Positions 36,455 to 48,201 of a stretch of 64,000 bases of DNA are shown in pieces. The notes beneath the pieces are model-generated. The model searched no databases and was not told the DNA's origin. It worked only from the letters and a program-made list of their open reading frames with translations. The stretch spans positions 161,752 to 225,751 of the forward strand of contig MU619278.1 of the NCBI GenBank assembly GCA_025201805.1, given 5' to 3'. Source of the stretch: Parasitella parasitica (lineage: Eukaryota; Mucoromycota; Mucoromycetes; Mucorales; Mucoraceae). How positions within the stretch are numbered: position 1 is the stretch's first letter; the number at the start of each line of letters is the position of its first letter. Position numbers and translations under genes: made by a program.

Positions 36455-36686
36455 CCAGTTGTATACACTGATTGTGCTTTTATATTTTGTATCTATTTGT
36501 CTTATGCATTACTCTCTATTAATAGCTTCTTTTTTCTCTCACTAATCACCATCTCCTAAAACTTCAACTGCATTAATAAACTATTATATTATATACATTA
36601 TATGAATGTATTTCAGCATGCATGAATAAATATATATATTTTCAAGAAATGTGTTAAATAGTTTGAAATACAGAAACTTAACATAG

Positions 36687-37965
36687 TTAATATCGACGAT
36701 AATGATTTTGGCTAAAGGGATGTTGCTGTGGATAATAGGTTTGTGGTGAATATACAGAAGGATAAGTTGGAGGTAGATACTGAGGCTGTTGTTGCTGTAT
36801 CATAGCACTGTTACACAATGGGTGTGTCAAAACAAGGTTGTATAAACTCAAGCTGCCCTCTTACCTTGTGTTTTGAAGCATTTCTGGTTGAAGTCTAGCA
36901 GACGCAACAACAGATCGAGATGAATAACGTGGCTTTACAGACAATGTTGGCGTTTGTTGTAATTTTGCACGTAATAAACGGCCATCAGCTAGCGAATTAT
37001 CCAACCTTGATTGGCATTCTAACGCAGCATCTGGATGCACAAACTCAATCTCTGCCTCGTTCAAAGGTCTGCCCATGGCATCTAATAGCATGTCGCAGCT
37101 GAGGATGGGGCCAAACATTGAACATGCTTCCTTTTGTATATGTTAGTTGAGATATGTCCGCAAAACGCTCGAAATAAAACGTGCCAACTTACTCCAACAT
37201 CCTCGGCTGTTGCTCGAGGATCCAAATTGCAAATAACCACAATCTTCTTTGCAGGTTCTTTTTGTCGTAGTTGCGGTTGCTGCTTGCTGTATTCTCGTTC
37301 ATCGCGAATTTTAGGTGACTCTTGTGAGTGGTTGGAGCTAGTCGATGAATGCGGGTTTTGCTGTTTTGACTTCGGTCTATTGTCAGGCTTTGATGAAACA
37401 TGAGGCTTTGTAAGTTTACTTTGAATGATCAGCGATTCAGACCCTCTTTCTGTTTTTTTGGTGCTGGCAGTACGATTGACCATTGGTTTAGTGATAATAA
37501 TTTTTGAAGGATCCAATCTCTCTGATGTTTGACGATTTTCGCTTGAGCTTGATCTATTGATTATAAGTGATCCATTTCGCTTAAATAAAAGGCGCATTCA
37601 GCAAAATATCCTTCGCTATTCGAAAAGAAAAGGCTTACCATTCCTGTTGGTATGCCAGACCCGCGCTGAGGTTTACTGATGCCTCGTCCTAATCTCGAAT
37701 TAATCAAGCTACCATTACCATCGACTCGCTGATTAATAGGCTTGCTCCCAATGCGGTTATTTACATGACTTCTCGGGGTATTCCTACCGCCAGTAATACG
37801 AGTATTGCCTCTTTTCGAATTAGTTTGGCGTTCGTGATTTCCTCTATCGATAGTTCTTATGGGTCCACTGCTGCCAAGTGCTCTCTTTCCGCCACGTCCT
37901 TTATTAGAATTCAACTTGATCGTGTCCTCGAGCGACCTATCTAAATCCTTGTTTCCGTTTGTCAT
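36687..37965 (-). CDS. ALY/REF-like RNA-binding mRNA export adaptor
   Basis: Four exons (37965-37639, 37579-37193, 37130-36865, 36807-36687) give 366 residues. The N-terminus has LDRSLEDTIKLN, like the short UAP56/Sub2-binding motif of ALY/REF proteins. A long Arg/Gly/Ser-rich basic linker follows. An RRM starts at KKIVVICNLDPRATAEDVGE and continues through MFGPILSCDML and EIEFVHPDAALECQ. The C-terminus is rich in Gln, Pro and Tyr (PQYLPPTYPSVYSPQTYYP). The aromatic residues of the second RNP motif are replaced, as in other adaptors. It is likely nuclear, in TREX-type mRNA packaging. It shares a 135-bp divergent promoter with the PIG-H gene. Confidence 0.8.
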
Positions 37966-38100
37966 GATTAGAAGAGGACGAGAGGAAAGAAATACAGTAA
38001 AATTGAACTGAACACACACAATTGAGCGCAATTGGAGAATTTGTGGGAGTTTCAATGAAATACATGGCTCCTTTTTTCCCCCCATTCACTTGCTTAAACT

Positions 38101-38814
38101 ATGCCAAAGAAAACTGACAACGTATGGACAAAGGAAGAGGCTGTATACACATTAGAATCCATGACATGTCGCATTTTACCTGGCTTACAAGCGCGTGAGT
38201 ACACGGTCAAGTCGTCATCGAAAGCTATCACTGCCATAGATTTGGTAGTATGGGCCATAATATTATACGTTGTCAAGGTAACTAGTTTCTGGGCATGTAT
38301 GATCAATTTATTCAACACGCTCGCTAGTCTGGAATGTACAGATATGCCGCTGTATTAACGCTTATATGGCTATTTTTTAAGCGAAAATCTGTCAGAAAAG
38401 GTATTTACTGTGAGTTGTGTGGCTTCCAATATCAATGACTGACATCAAGGAGGTTAGAAAGCATCCTATCCATTCGGGATGTCGGCATACAAGTCAAGAC
38501 TACATACTGGGGTGGATCTTCAGTGTCACGGTTCATCAATAGAGATAAAATAGACGATGTGATTATCAATGAAGGAATTAACTTTTGGCAGATCAAATCG
38601 TACATGGCGATATTAGTAAAAAATGAAGACAAAATGGTGGTTGTATTTGAGGTAAAACCAAACCATCAAAACTCAAATCCAAGTTGTTAACAGTATGTAG
38701 CATCTATTACCAAGGTTGAAGCCTGTTTTACTACGAGCATATCAAGGCACCAGAGCAATCATATTCACACAGAAACCAAATCATATACTGGAATCATTTT
38801 ACTCGTCAAAATAA
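38101..38814 (+). CDS. GPI15: PIG-H/Gpi15 subunit of GPI-GlcNAc transferase
   Basis: Part of the ER complex that adds GlcNAc to phosphatidylinositol, the first step of GPI anchor synthesis. Four exons (38101-38277, 38328-38400, 38458-38651, 38701-38814) give 185 residues, as in human PIG-H (188). Two hydrophobic helices (IDLVVWAIILYVVK and YAAVLTLIWLFF) are followed by the PIG-H domain: ESILSIRDVGIQVKTTYWGG, FINRDKIDDVIINEGINF, and the closing LPRLKPVLLRAYQGTRAI. Intron 2 is read with the acceptor GGTTAG|AAAGC, which restores ESILSIRD. It ends 38 bp from the convergent LST8 gene. Confidence 0.92.
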
Positions 38815-38852
38815 AGAAATGGTATAACAAATTTATTATCGCATTAAAAAAG

Positions 38853-40289
38853 CTATGAATACCCCACTGATAAATCATTCAATGCAACGCAGACTGCAGC
38901 TTTATGATGGCCATTGTACTGTCTAATGGTTTCTCCGTTCTGAAGCTCCCATAACCTTGCTACGTGATCCGAAGATGCTGTAACTAGGTAGGCTGAATCT
39001 GCTGAAAATGCGCAATCCCATACCCATCTTTGATGCCCTTGCAACGTCAATAGTAATTCAAAATTCTTTTCGGTATTCCATATCTTGGCTGTATTGTCTG
39101 CTGAACAGGTAGCAAGAAGCCTAATCCATGTAATTAGTAACCTATACCACAATAAAGATGCTGACAGAAAATTTACTTGGTATCAGGACTCAACATGACT
39201 CGTAAAATGTAGTTATTGTGCGCTTGGAATTGATGAATGGGCTCCACCTCATTCGAATCCGGGCCATTAGAGAGTTTCCAGACATAGCAATTACCCTTAT
39301 TGTTCACTGCAATCAGCATGGAACCGTCCGAAGCAACAGTAACAGATCTCATGGGTACACCTTCCTCAGGAACCTAACATACTGTTTACCTATCTGTATC
39401 CATATTTCAAATATTACCAACTCTTTACCAGTTCATGAGTACATGAATGTGCAGTTAAATCCCAAATTTTGACAGCTCCATTCTGATCGCAAGTAATCAA
39501 TTCACCTTGATTAGCATGCATAACAGCATCTGTAATAGGCGCTCCGTTATCGAAATTCCGTGTAAGCACAGGATTCCGACCTGATCTGGTATCCCAAATC
39601 TTCAAATGTCCATCCTCACTTGCTGTAAACATCCAACGTCCTTCGCCATGAAATCCAGCAGCAATAACATTTCCTGTATGCTCTCCAAACACAATAAACT
39701 AACAAACCAAAAAAATACAATATATCAATGCATGCCAATTGACCACAATTATGTTGCACGTACAGGACTATCATTATTGCTTGCAATATCGTATAAACGA
39801 ACGGAATGGTTGCCTAAAAAGAAACATGTTGGAGCCAAGATGGTTCAATTATCAAAGTAAATTCATGTACCTGCGGCAGCGAGAATGGTTTTGTCTGGTG
39901 AGATACAAAGTCGATTCACTTGCTATTTGAGACCCATTGTAAGATTGTCGCAACTAATCCTTTGATACAACACTTACTGAGTCGGGATGTTTGATGGTCT
40001 TGGAACAGATACCACTAAGAGCCTCCCAAAATCTAACTGTGTTATCATATCCTGCAGTGACCAAAATGACGGAATGACTATCGTTTTGTAAAGATTGCTC
40101 GTATTGCATTTGAGCATAATATTGCTGTTGATCCTGCTGTTGTCCTTGCTGTTGTCCTTGTTGGGTTTGCTGTTGCTGTTGAACTTGTTGACCTTGTTGA
40201 CCTTGTTGCTGTTGCTGCTGTTGCTGCTGTTGTTGTTTAAACTTTTGTTGTTGCTGATGCTGCTGAGTCTCTTGATTATCCTCGGCCAT
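38853..40289 (-). CDS. LST8: LST8 WD40 subunit of TOR complexes
   Basis: Binds the TOR kinase domain in TORC1 and TORC2. Six exons (40289-39978, 39922-39871, 39813-39764, 39698-39429, 39373-39177, 39120-38853) give 382 residues with seven WD repeats. Examples are [61 protein letters not shown] and [14 protein letters not shown]. Typical LST8 has about 310 residues. The extra length is an N-terminal Gln-rich tract of some 50 residues before the first blade. An in-frame ATG 17 codons upstream (40340) is less likely. No damage was seen. Confidence 0.93.
40108..40270 (-). repeat. Poly-Gln coding repeat at LST8 N-terminus
   Basis: Imperfect CAA/CAG-type array in the LST8 reading frame (runs of up to 11 Gln, broken by G, V, T and D). 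The mixed codons suggest an established low-complexity tract. Its length is likely variable between strains. Confidence 0.8.
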
Positions 40290-40425
40290 TATATCCACGA
40301 CTTGAACAGTAAGACAGAAAAGGAGCTCCCCTACATACATCGTGAAAAGGCTATCAAAACCAGTTCTCCTGCAGTCACAACCTATTCAATATGTGTGCAA
40401 AAATATGAAGCCAAAGATTTATTGT

Positions 40426-41741
40426 TTAGTCGATTTGAACATAAAAGCTAGCATAACTAACGCTGCTATCAGAGTATCGTTTGCATTTGCTGCTTTGATC
40501 ATAATACAAACATTTTAATGTTTGATTAAGAGACTTTTTCTCTTTGCGCAATGCCTCCAATGCAGCCATGAGGACAGCAATGGGATGTCTACCACAAATT
40601 GTATTGTTGGTCCCCCTTAAATAAGACTGGAAGTCGTCAAAACTCAAGGTTTCCATGATTTTAATTCCTTGAACATCGAGATCTCGGATAGACTCATAGA
40701 TTGGCCGTTCAATTTCACCCTTGTTGTATAGTTCTAAATCAATGCGTTTTTCGTTGTGGTTAGTTGATTTAGTGTAATAAGTGTAGTTGAAGCGAGAACC
40801 CCTTGAATTATTGAAAAAAAAAAAAAAAAGTATATTAGGCCTCGAATATTAAACATGCATTCGCTTGATGTTCTGTTTACCAATGACAGAAATCTGAAGA
40901 AATGATGAAAAGATTCTGAGGATCTTGAAGATAATTGGCAAGTAGTTGACCGTAGAGTCTCTCCTTGGCAGCTGAAATGGATCCAACCAAGATAGGGACA
41001 AGTGATATATCATCAATTTTTCTACACATTAAAATATGAGTATCATTTGCTGCGTCTGCAAACAACAGATATATTACTCTTCAAAGACTTTGTATGCAAA
41101 TGGTAAATGCATTTCAATACTATGCTCTTTTTCGTCAACATCTTTACTCATCCATTCGAATTTCTCAGTATTATACAGCTCCTCAATTACTGCAGACCGT
41201 CAATTATGTGAAAACCTCAAAGTGTAAATATTGATTTACCTTCTCTATCTAACTTGATATTCCCAAATGGCGTATGATAAGTTGAACATTCGGATAACGA
41301 ACAGCCATCAATGTAGGCATGGTGAGATGGTCCTAAAAGAAAAATACGTTTTCTATTGGATAGAAGGCACTTAGCAAGTGCAGTTTTTGGCTTTCATGAA
41401 CTTACATGTCGCTAGTATCAATTGCTTTATAGGCAAAACCGGCAGTAGGGCCACTATATTTAAGGCCTGCATGTCTAGTTTTAATTAAGTTAAGTAAATT
41501 ATAAGCAAAACCCCCTCAGTAAAACAACGCTTTACGGTCCAATGATTGCCCTAACTCCTTTGATAGGAAGCTCTTGCTGCGATTTTTCTTTTGCTTTACG
41601 AAGGTAAAACTCAAGTTCCCCGTTCAAACGTGCCTCTATGTATTTATTGAAGATGAAAATTGAATGTATTCAAGTATTCTATTTGGAACATTTACCATCT
41701 GAAGTATACCAAGAGCCTGCGTGTGTTGCGCTTCTTTCCAT
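40426..41741 (-). CDS. MEMO1: MEMO1-family protein
   Basis: Seven exons (41741-41696, 41635-41536, 41474-41406, 41352-41240, 41189-41078, 41021-40881, 40801-40426) give 318 residues. Family motifs in order: THAGSWYT, AIIGPHAGLKYSGPTAGFAYKA, IFLLGPSHHAYIDG, DEKEHSIEMHLPF, LVPILVGSISAAKE, FIISSDFCHWGSRFNYTYY, TICGRHPIAVLM and SSVSYASFY. The His and Cys residues that line the metal pocket in human MEMO1 and related dioxygenase-fold proteins are retained (HAG, SHH, FCHWG). MEMO1 is linked to iron or copper handling and cell motility. The yeast homologue Mho1 affects filamentous growth, so the precise role here is open. Confidence 0.93.
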
Positions 41742-43008
41742 TTCACAAATATGGGTGAAAGTAACAACTAAAAACGTTGCTCTTTTATAATGGACGCATG
41801 AAAAACGTCACCCCAAATCATATGATAGGTATTACATGCAACAAATGCACTGGACGCAACGAGGATAAATTGTCGGTGCTTGAGTGTCTTTGGATAAATG
41901 TACAACTTGATTTTATCATAATATAGAATTACAAAAAATTCAAAGCTTCACTAGCTTGCACAATTGTAAGTCTGGCTCTTGCATTAACTAAATGCATATT
42001 CGCAATGCTAATTCACACAAAAAACTTCTTAGTGTTGAGTTGATTGCCGCACTGAGAGCTTCATCTTGGATAAATATGGAAACGTGTGAAGTGAGGCTTC
42101 CCGAGGCAAAAGTTTATAATATGTCACCATTATTAAGCAATAATGATGTTATATTATACAAGAATACAGCAAAATAAACACAATATACGGGTAATATAGT
42201 TTACAAATGCTTTGTTTTTTTTCAATTCCCACTGAAGTTTTCGGATTTTTGAGAAGTCGGCGTGAAATCATGCGTATACCATCTTTAAAAAATATGTGCG
42301 TCTGCCATGTATTTTGATTTGAAATATAAGCTCTTTCAACAAAGTAAATCATAATAGCTTGAATATTTCGAAATTGAATATGGTCTAACAAAGAAAAAGG
42401 CGGTTAATTAAGCTGTAGACTCTGTTATTTTTACTAGTGTGTTCATCTTCATTCATCTTCATGCTACATGTTGGCACTGCTACTAATGCTAAAGCAAGCT
42501 TGCCAATTTTAGCCGTAAATTCAAATTGAAATAGCAAAGGGGTAGTACATACTAAATTTAACAAGATAAAAATAAAGACAAGTATATAGTAAGTCTACAT
42601 GTATTTATGAGAAACCAGAACCATTATTAAAACTTCAGGCGAACGTATATTATATCATGCTAAAAACATGCTGAAGCGATGCTCCTTCTTTGGAAGTTGC
42701 CTATTATATATCTGTTATAACGCAGCAAATTCAAACATAATTTCAATGATAAGCTATTATATATATGATAGTGTAGGCTTTTATTGTTAAAAATCATTGC
42801 AAAGTAGCATGAAGCATATGAGATGCAGATCTTCCAATACAGTTTGAAATCTTGAGAAGCCATTGTATTTTAACTGCAGGCTGAAACGCTAACTGTCCGT
42901 CATGAAAGAATTTTAAAGAGTGTCAAAATTTACATTTTGCCATGCGCATTTGCATCGTTTTTATTGAATAATGAAATGACACGCCTTTTTTGATACGATT
43001 TGATATAT
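41742..43008. other. Intergenic with dispersed repeat copy 2
   Basis: No supported gene. A+T-rich and holds copy 2 of the repeat also found at 8748. The first 100-200 bp are presumably the MEMO1 promoter. Confidence 0.5.
42158..42430. repeat. Dispersed repeat, copy 2
   Basis: Shorter, diverged partner of the copy at 8748-9105, in the same orientation. Several internal blocks of 15-20 identical bases are kept while about 80 bp are lost by small deletions. Confidence 0.75.
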
Positions 43009-43811
43009 TTAATGGAAATCAGCAGCTTTGCCAGTCTACAATATCAACAAAAACAAATAAGTAACTGTTTCGCTTACACTATGTACATTAACAAAAGAAA
43101 ATACTTACAGTCAATAGACCGACAATAAGGCCAAAAAGGCCAAGTACAGAACCGAAAATTTCTACAACCAAAACCTTGACAAAAAGCTCAGGGTTTTGAG
43201 CGTCTGCCAAGGCAGCACTTGATCCAGTTACGCCAACTGAAAGACCACATAACAAATTACAAACACCAACAGTTAAACCACCCCAAAAAATAGCATGACC
43301 TATCATACGCTATTAAGAAATTGAATCATCCTTCAATTTGTTGACTTTACCGGTAAAGAGGTTGGAACTAGAAAAGATGTTTTCGGGAGGGACATCAGTC
43401 AATTTAGCAGAGTAAACAATAGCCATGATGACACCGTAAATAGCTACAACTTCGCAAAAAATGATAGAAATCAAGTTTCTGGATTGAATACGAGGTGTTT
43501 TGACGGCACCACCTAATAATGCAGAACCTGTAATGAAAATACCCCTTTTTTGGAGAGACTTTTGTTAGTTTTGATGGTGGAAAAAGTCGCGTTTCGTTAA
43601 GCAGTTACCAGGCAGCACCTGTGACGGAAAGGCCAATACAGAGGCCCATACCAGTTAAAGCCCAAGCAAAAGGGGAGGTTTCTTGAAGTAATTTTCCAAT
43701 GCTGAACTGCTCACCAGAGCCGGTAAAAAGCATGTACAATCCAACAATAGTCAAAAGAGAAAGGGTGAGACCGCTCCAATAACTGTAAGGTCCTAAACTA
43801 TAGCCTGCCAT
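43009..43811 (-). CDS. VMA16: V-type ATPase proteolipid subunit c''
   Basis: Membrane rotor subunit of the vacuolar proton pump. Four exons (43811-43609, 43544-43351, 43299-43109, 43035-43009) give 204 residues with five hydrophobic helices. Diagnostic stretches are [29 protein letters not shown], split here by intron 1, then [17 protein letters not shown] and [17 protein letters not shown]. Both carry the membrane glutamates of this subunit. The short last exon adds TGKAADFH, like the yeast AGKASEF end. The acceptor of intron 2 is the second AG (GATAG|GTCATG), which restores LFTGHAIFW. Confidence 0.95.
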
Positions 43812-44523
43812 TTTCCTATCTATCTTTTTCTTCTCTTGTTGATTTTGGGTATGTTTAGAAAAAGAAAAGAAAAGATATTTCAAGTGTCTCACCAAAAAGT
43901 TTTGAAACGGATGAGGAACCTCAAAAAATCATCGCGCTATGATACACAGTTGGAGAAGCGAGCAATGCCGGTTGTTGATTTGATGACGTACGTTTGCGCT
44001 TGTTTGCTTCAGTTTCGACAGATCCAACCGAGAAAACGAAAGCTGACACATACGGTTCTGTTACAATGTATCATTTGATTTATTGATGAGGTGTATTGAG
44101 ACGTAAGTGGATGCCTTGAACTGTCGCAGATTCGATTGCTTAAACTGTTTAGCATTGAAGACGCTTCAGGTGTACTAACATGATTCTGGCACAATGGTGA
44201 ACACTACAACTGAAATCGTATTAACAGCAAGAAATAATGGAAAAAGAAACACACTGCCGAACGTCATCCAAGACCTTGATTTTTTCTCCAAACAAAATCA
44301 TACTGTCATTTAAATAAGTAAAAAGTTGTGAATTATACAACCGGAAGTACTTGCTAAGCAATTTACATTCCTCAAAGTTTGGTGATAACAGGTTAGGCGG
44401 ATATTCAACTGACCACCACAAGACGAGGTAAACCGTATAAAAACGGGTGCTTTTACTGCTTCTCTTTTCTTTTTGTTTTTGTGTTTTTGTTTTTTTGTTT
44501 TCCTCTCTGGCTAATTATAAAAC
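43812..44523. other. Divergent promoter region
   Basis: Between VMA16 and importin alpha. It has a C/T-rich leader just before the importin start (TCTTTTCTTTTTGTTTTTG type). A reverse ORF at 44221-44421 has no ATG and is not supported. Confidence 0.5.
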
Positions 44524-46342
44524 ATGGAGCAGCAGAGTGAGATCCGCCGCAATGCTTACAAGGAGCGTGGGCGCTTTAATCAGGACGAAGTAAGACGCCG
44601 ACGTGAGAATGCCCAAGTTGAAATTAGAAAGCAAAAGAAGGAGGAAAATCTGGCCAAGAGAAGAAACTTTAACGCGCAAGAAATAGCACCGGATTCTGAT
44701 GATGAAGCTGATGTTGCCAATCAAAATGCTCAGGTAAGAGAGAGTGAGGGAAGAGGGAATTGTGTATGCGTGTGTGCGGTGTGCTATAGATAAGCCTGGA
44801 CTAGATGTTGATATGGACGTTTAGCTCATGCTTGCATTACCCGGTATGATTGAAAATCTGTATTCTATGGATCCCGCCATTCAATTGCAAGCAACTGCTC
44901 AATTTCGAAAGCTTTTGTCAAAGGAAAAGGACCCTCCCATCAGAGAGGTTATTCAATGTGGGGTTGTTTCTCGCTTTGTTGAATTTCTTCGATCTGAAGA
45001 CAGTCAAGTTCAAGTAAGGCTATTTCATTTTCAAGTTTTGTTAAGAAAGGGTTTAAAAAGGATTCGCAACATAGTTTGAAGCTGCCTGGGCCTTGACCAA
45101 TATTGCATCTGGTTCGTCTGATCAGACCAATACTGTAATCACAGCAGGTGCTGTTCCTTTATTTATCGACTTATTGTCCAGTCCAATTGTTGATGTCAGG
45201 GAACAGGTATGTATAGGGATATCATTATGGTGCTTTTTTAAAAAAAAGTTAATTGCTGTTTTTAGGCTGTTTGGGCTCTAGGTAATATTGCAGGTGATAG
45301 CTGCAGATGTCGAGATTATGTCTTGGAAACCGGCGCTCTGCCTCCTCTATTAGCTATATTCGAAGACAACTCCAAACTAACAATGATTCGCAACGCAACT
45401 TGGACCTTATCCAATTTTTGTAGAGGTAAACAACCCCAGCCAGCGTGGCCGTTGATTGCACCTGCATTGAATGTGTTGGCCAAGCTGATCAACTCTACCG
45501 ACGAAGAAGTCCTTATCGATACATGCTGGGCCATCTCTTATTTGTCTGATGGATCAAATCAGCGAATTCAAGCGGTGATCGATTCCGGTTTATGTATTCG
45601 TCTTGTGGAATTATTGGGACATCCAGCTTCTTCAGTTCAAACACCTGCACTGCGATCTGTTGGCAATATCGTGACAGGAGACGATAACCAGACACAGATG
45701 ATCATCAATTGTGGAGTACTAGAGGCTCTATATCATTTATTGAATAGTTCCAAAGAAACAATCAAGAAAGAGACCTGTTGGACATTATCCAACATTACAG
45801 CCGGCAACACGGATCAAATTCAAGCCGTTATTGACGCAGGATTGATCGAGCGCTTAGTTTTAGTATTAAAAAATGGGGATATAAAATCAAAGAAAGAAGC
45901 GTGTTGGGCTATCTGCAACGCAACATCAGGCGGACTAAATAGGCCCGAACAAATCAAGCATTTAGTTGACAAGGGATGCATTAAACCACTCTGCGATATG
46001 TTGCAGGCATTGGATAACAAGATTACTTTGGTGGCATTAGACGGCTTGGACAATATTTTGAAGGTTGGCGATATGGTGAAAATGGACAGTGAGGTGAATC
46101 CTTACTCTCTGTTGATCGAAGACTGCGGTGGGCTCGACTACATTAACTCTTTGCAGGAGCACAGCAATCATGATATTTACAAGAAGTCATACCAGCTGAT
46201 TGACAAGTTCTTTAATGAGGAAGAGCAAGTGTCCAATGCTATATACGGGTCTTTGGCGGAACAGGATGCTGAAATGGAGCCTGATGCTGATATGAACCAA
46301 TTTGTGTTTCACCAAAATGATGTAGGTGGTTTTAATTTTTAG
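44524..46342 (+). CDS. SRP1: Importin subunit alpha (karyopherin alpha)
   Basis: Adaptor that binds basic nuclear localisation signals and carries cargo with importin beta. Four exons (44524-44733, 44825-45013, 45075-45206, 45266-46342) give 535 residues. An N-terminal basic IBB domain ([20 protein letters not shown]) is followed by about ten armadillo repeats. The NLS-binding Trp/Asn pairs are regular: [53 protein letters not shown] and [11 protein letters not shown]. The C-terminus is acidic and ends GGFNF. No irregularities were seen. Confidence 0.97.
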
Positions 46343-46671
46343 TTGCAATAATAAAATATTTTTTTTTCCCTTTTCCTCCCCTTTTTCTCTCTCTTTCTCT
46401 ACATCATAAAAGATGTCTTTATTGTTAACAAAGACATGTGAATATGCTCTGCTTATAACGATACAGCAAGGTTTTTTTTTTGTTTATTTTTTTATTTCAT
46501 TGCAACCACAATACATACGGGTTATTCATTTTCTATTTTATATTTCCCTGAATAGGAAGATGTTTTGCAAAAAATGCAACAATAAGAGTGGAAACTGAAT
46601 TAGACCTTAAATTGCCAGCCTCAATCAGTGATCTAATACCAAACAAGACCATTATATCAACGCCTACGACA
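46343..46671. other. Short intergenic region
   Basis: 3' UTR of importin alpha and 5' region of the next gene, with long pyrimidine tracts. No further gene was seen. Confidence 0.5.
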
Positions 46672-48060
46672 ATGTCTGATTCAACTGGAAGCTGCGCATT
46701 CAATCTATCGCTCGTCTACTATGTGTCATGGAAGCAGCTGCAGAGATTAAGAAAACTAGATGCAACCACCACCTTGCATGTGCACGAAAACGATACATTG
46801 TTCGATCTTGTGTTTACAATGTCTGAAGCGAAAGAAGTAGTGCATCAGTCAGGACACAAGCTGGACCAGATTTACAAATTTGTATCGGATAAGGGCGCGT
46901 GGCGTTCGATACAGAGCGCAACAGAGAATCAGCAGTTAAAGGCTGGGTTATTTTATGTGCAAATGCCAGATACCAACAATGCAATTTCAGCGAATACGCC
47001 GTCTATACAATTAAGATCTCCACCTCCTACTCCTAGTATACCAAAAAGAGTTACTAGCATGAGCAACAGCAGAAGAAAAAAAGTGCTATCGATACTGGGC
47101 TCATCTGTTAGCAGCACAAAATCATCAGACAGGAAAATTTTAGACAAGAAAATAACAGAAAAGAAACTGCCAGAAAAGAAATTAGCACCATCCCTTCCAG
47201 AAAAACCGCCCTTAAGAAGGACAAAATCGTCTCTTGCAGATATGAATATTGAAGAAATATCCAATGTTCTTCAAAATATGAGCATATTCACTGCTCCAAT
47301 CACCCCGCCAATACCGCCTGAACATGCGTCCTATCATCAAATCGGTAAAGGATCATCGCAGTATACATTTTATTTTAAAGTCATGTATGTAGATCATATC
47401 CTGTTGCAGCAACAACAAACGAAAAAGCAATACAAAAAACCCTTCATCACCTACAAGTTCCTAACAAACTACACACTACTGCCAGCTGCCTCATTTTCAT
47501 CGTCCAGATCTAGCCAACAGGCGGTAAAAGCGTCGTATCAATTGAGAGGACATTTAGTAGATATACAGCGCTGGCTGGATGGACACGAGTCAATTTGCTT
47601 GAATTACATGTGGATGGATAAATTCACAAAAGAAACTGTGGGCCAGGTTAAGGTACCATTGGAAGGCATTGCGTTTGATGGTAGAGGCGTGTCGGATAAA
47701 GTGTGTCATGTGGAAAAGCCTTATTGCGAAACCGACGACAACATCATAGCCAGTGTCACTGTACGCATTGGATTAGTGAGCGGCTGGCACAGCGACGACT
47801 ATTTTGACCAGCAACAAGAACAAGCTAGCAAAAGAGCCTCATCCTCGTCGACTTGGGATGCAGTGATGATGACCAGCAATAAAAAATTTAGACATCATTC
47901 GCAATCATCCATTCCTACATTATCAACCACCACATGTTCAACCAAGTCATCCACTGTACCATCAATCCATTATATTCAACAATCAAGACCCACATCTCTA
48001 AATAGTACCAAATCCAAGTCCTTTTCGTTAAAAAAGGATCAGTTTAACAATAAAGCTTAA
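46672..48060 (+). CDS. Unknown protein with C2-like C-terminal region
   Basis: Uninterrupted ORF of 462 residues from the first ATG (MSDSTGSCAFNLSLVYYVSW). The frame is open upstream but without an ATG. The N-terminal ~110 residues look folded (LHVHENDTLFDLVFTMSEA). The middle is basic and low-complexity (SPPPTPSIPKR, a KKITEKKLPEKK repeat). Residues ~230-390 form a beta-rich unit with LVDIQRWLDGHESICLNYMW and TVGQVKVPLEGIAF, which resembles a C2 domain of the CEP120 type. The tail is Ser/Thr-rich. I do not recognise a named family. It converges on the GATA gene with 141 bp between them. Confidence 0.75.
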   Translation: MSDSTGSCAFNLSLVYYVSWKQLQRLRKLDATTTLHVHENDTLFDLVFTMSEAKEVVHQSGHKLDQIYKFVSDKGAWRSIQSATENQQLKAGLFYVQMPDTNNAISANTPSIQLRSPPPTPSIPKRVTSMSNSRRKKVLSILGSSVSSTKSSDRKILDKKITEKKLPEKKLAPSLPEKPPLRRTKSSLADMNIEEISNVLQNMSIFTAPITPPIPPEHASYHQIGKGSSQYTFYFKVMYVDHILLQQQQTKKQYKKPFITYKFLTNYTLLPAASFSSSRSSQQAVKASYQLRGHLVDIQRWLDGHESICLNYMWMDKFTKETVGQVKVPLEGIAFDGRGVSDKVCHVEKPYCETDDNIIASVTVRIGLVSGWHSDDYFDQQQEQASKRASSSSTWDAVMMTSNKKFRHHSQSSIPTLSTTTCSTKSSTVPSIHYIQQSRPTSLNSTKSKSFSLKKDQFNNKA

Positions 48061-48201
48061 TATTTAATTTGTTCAAGAATCTTTCAGTAAGCTACTGTAA
48101 TTCTCATCTTATCTTTTGTTGAATCTAGAAAAAGCTAGCCATGGCAATGCACGCTACGTTACTACCGATGATGATGATGATAGCTGCCACCGTTACTATT
48201 G

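Noticed and set aside
39218-39472. Forward ORFs across the LST8, PhK and PCK genes
   Set aside because: Shadows of well-supported genes on the other strand or frame.
40289-40340. Upstream ATG as LST8 start
   Set aside because: Would add 17 residues not seen in the family; the downstream ATG is the simpler choice.
44009-44421. Possible two-exon small gene (44421-44265 joined to about 44178-44009)
   Set aside because: Phases fit, but there is no ATG in frame before the importin alpha promoter and no family was recognised.
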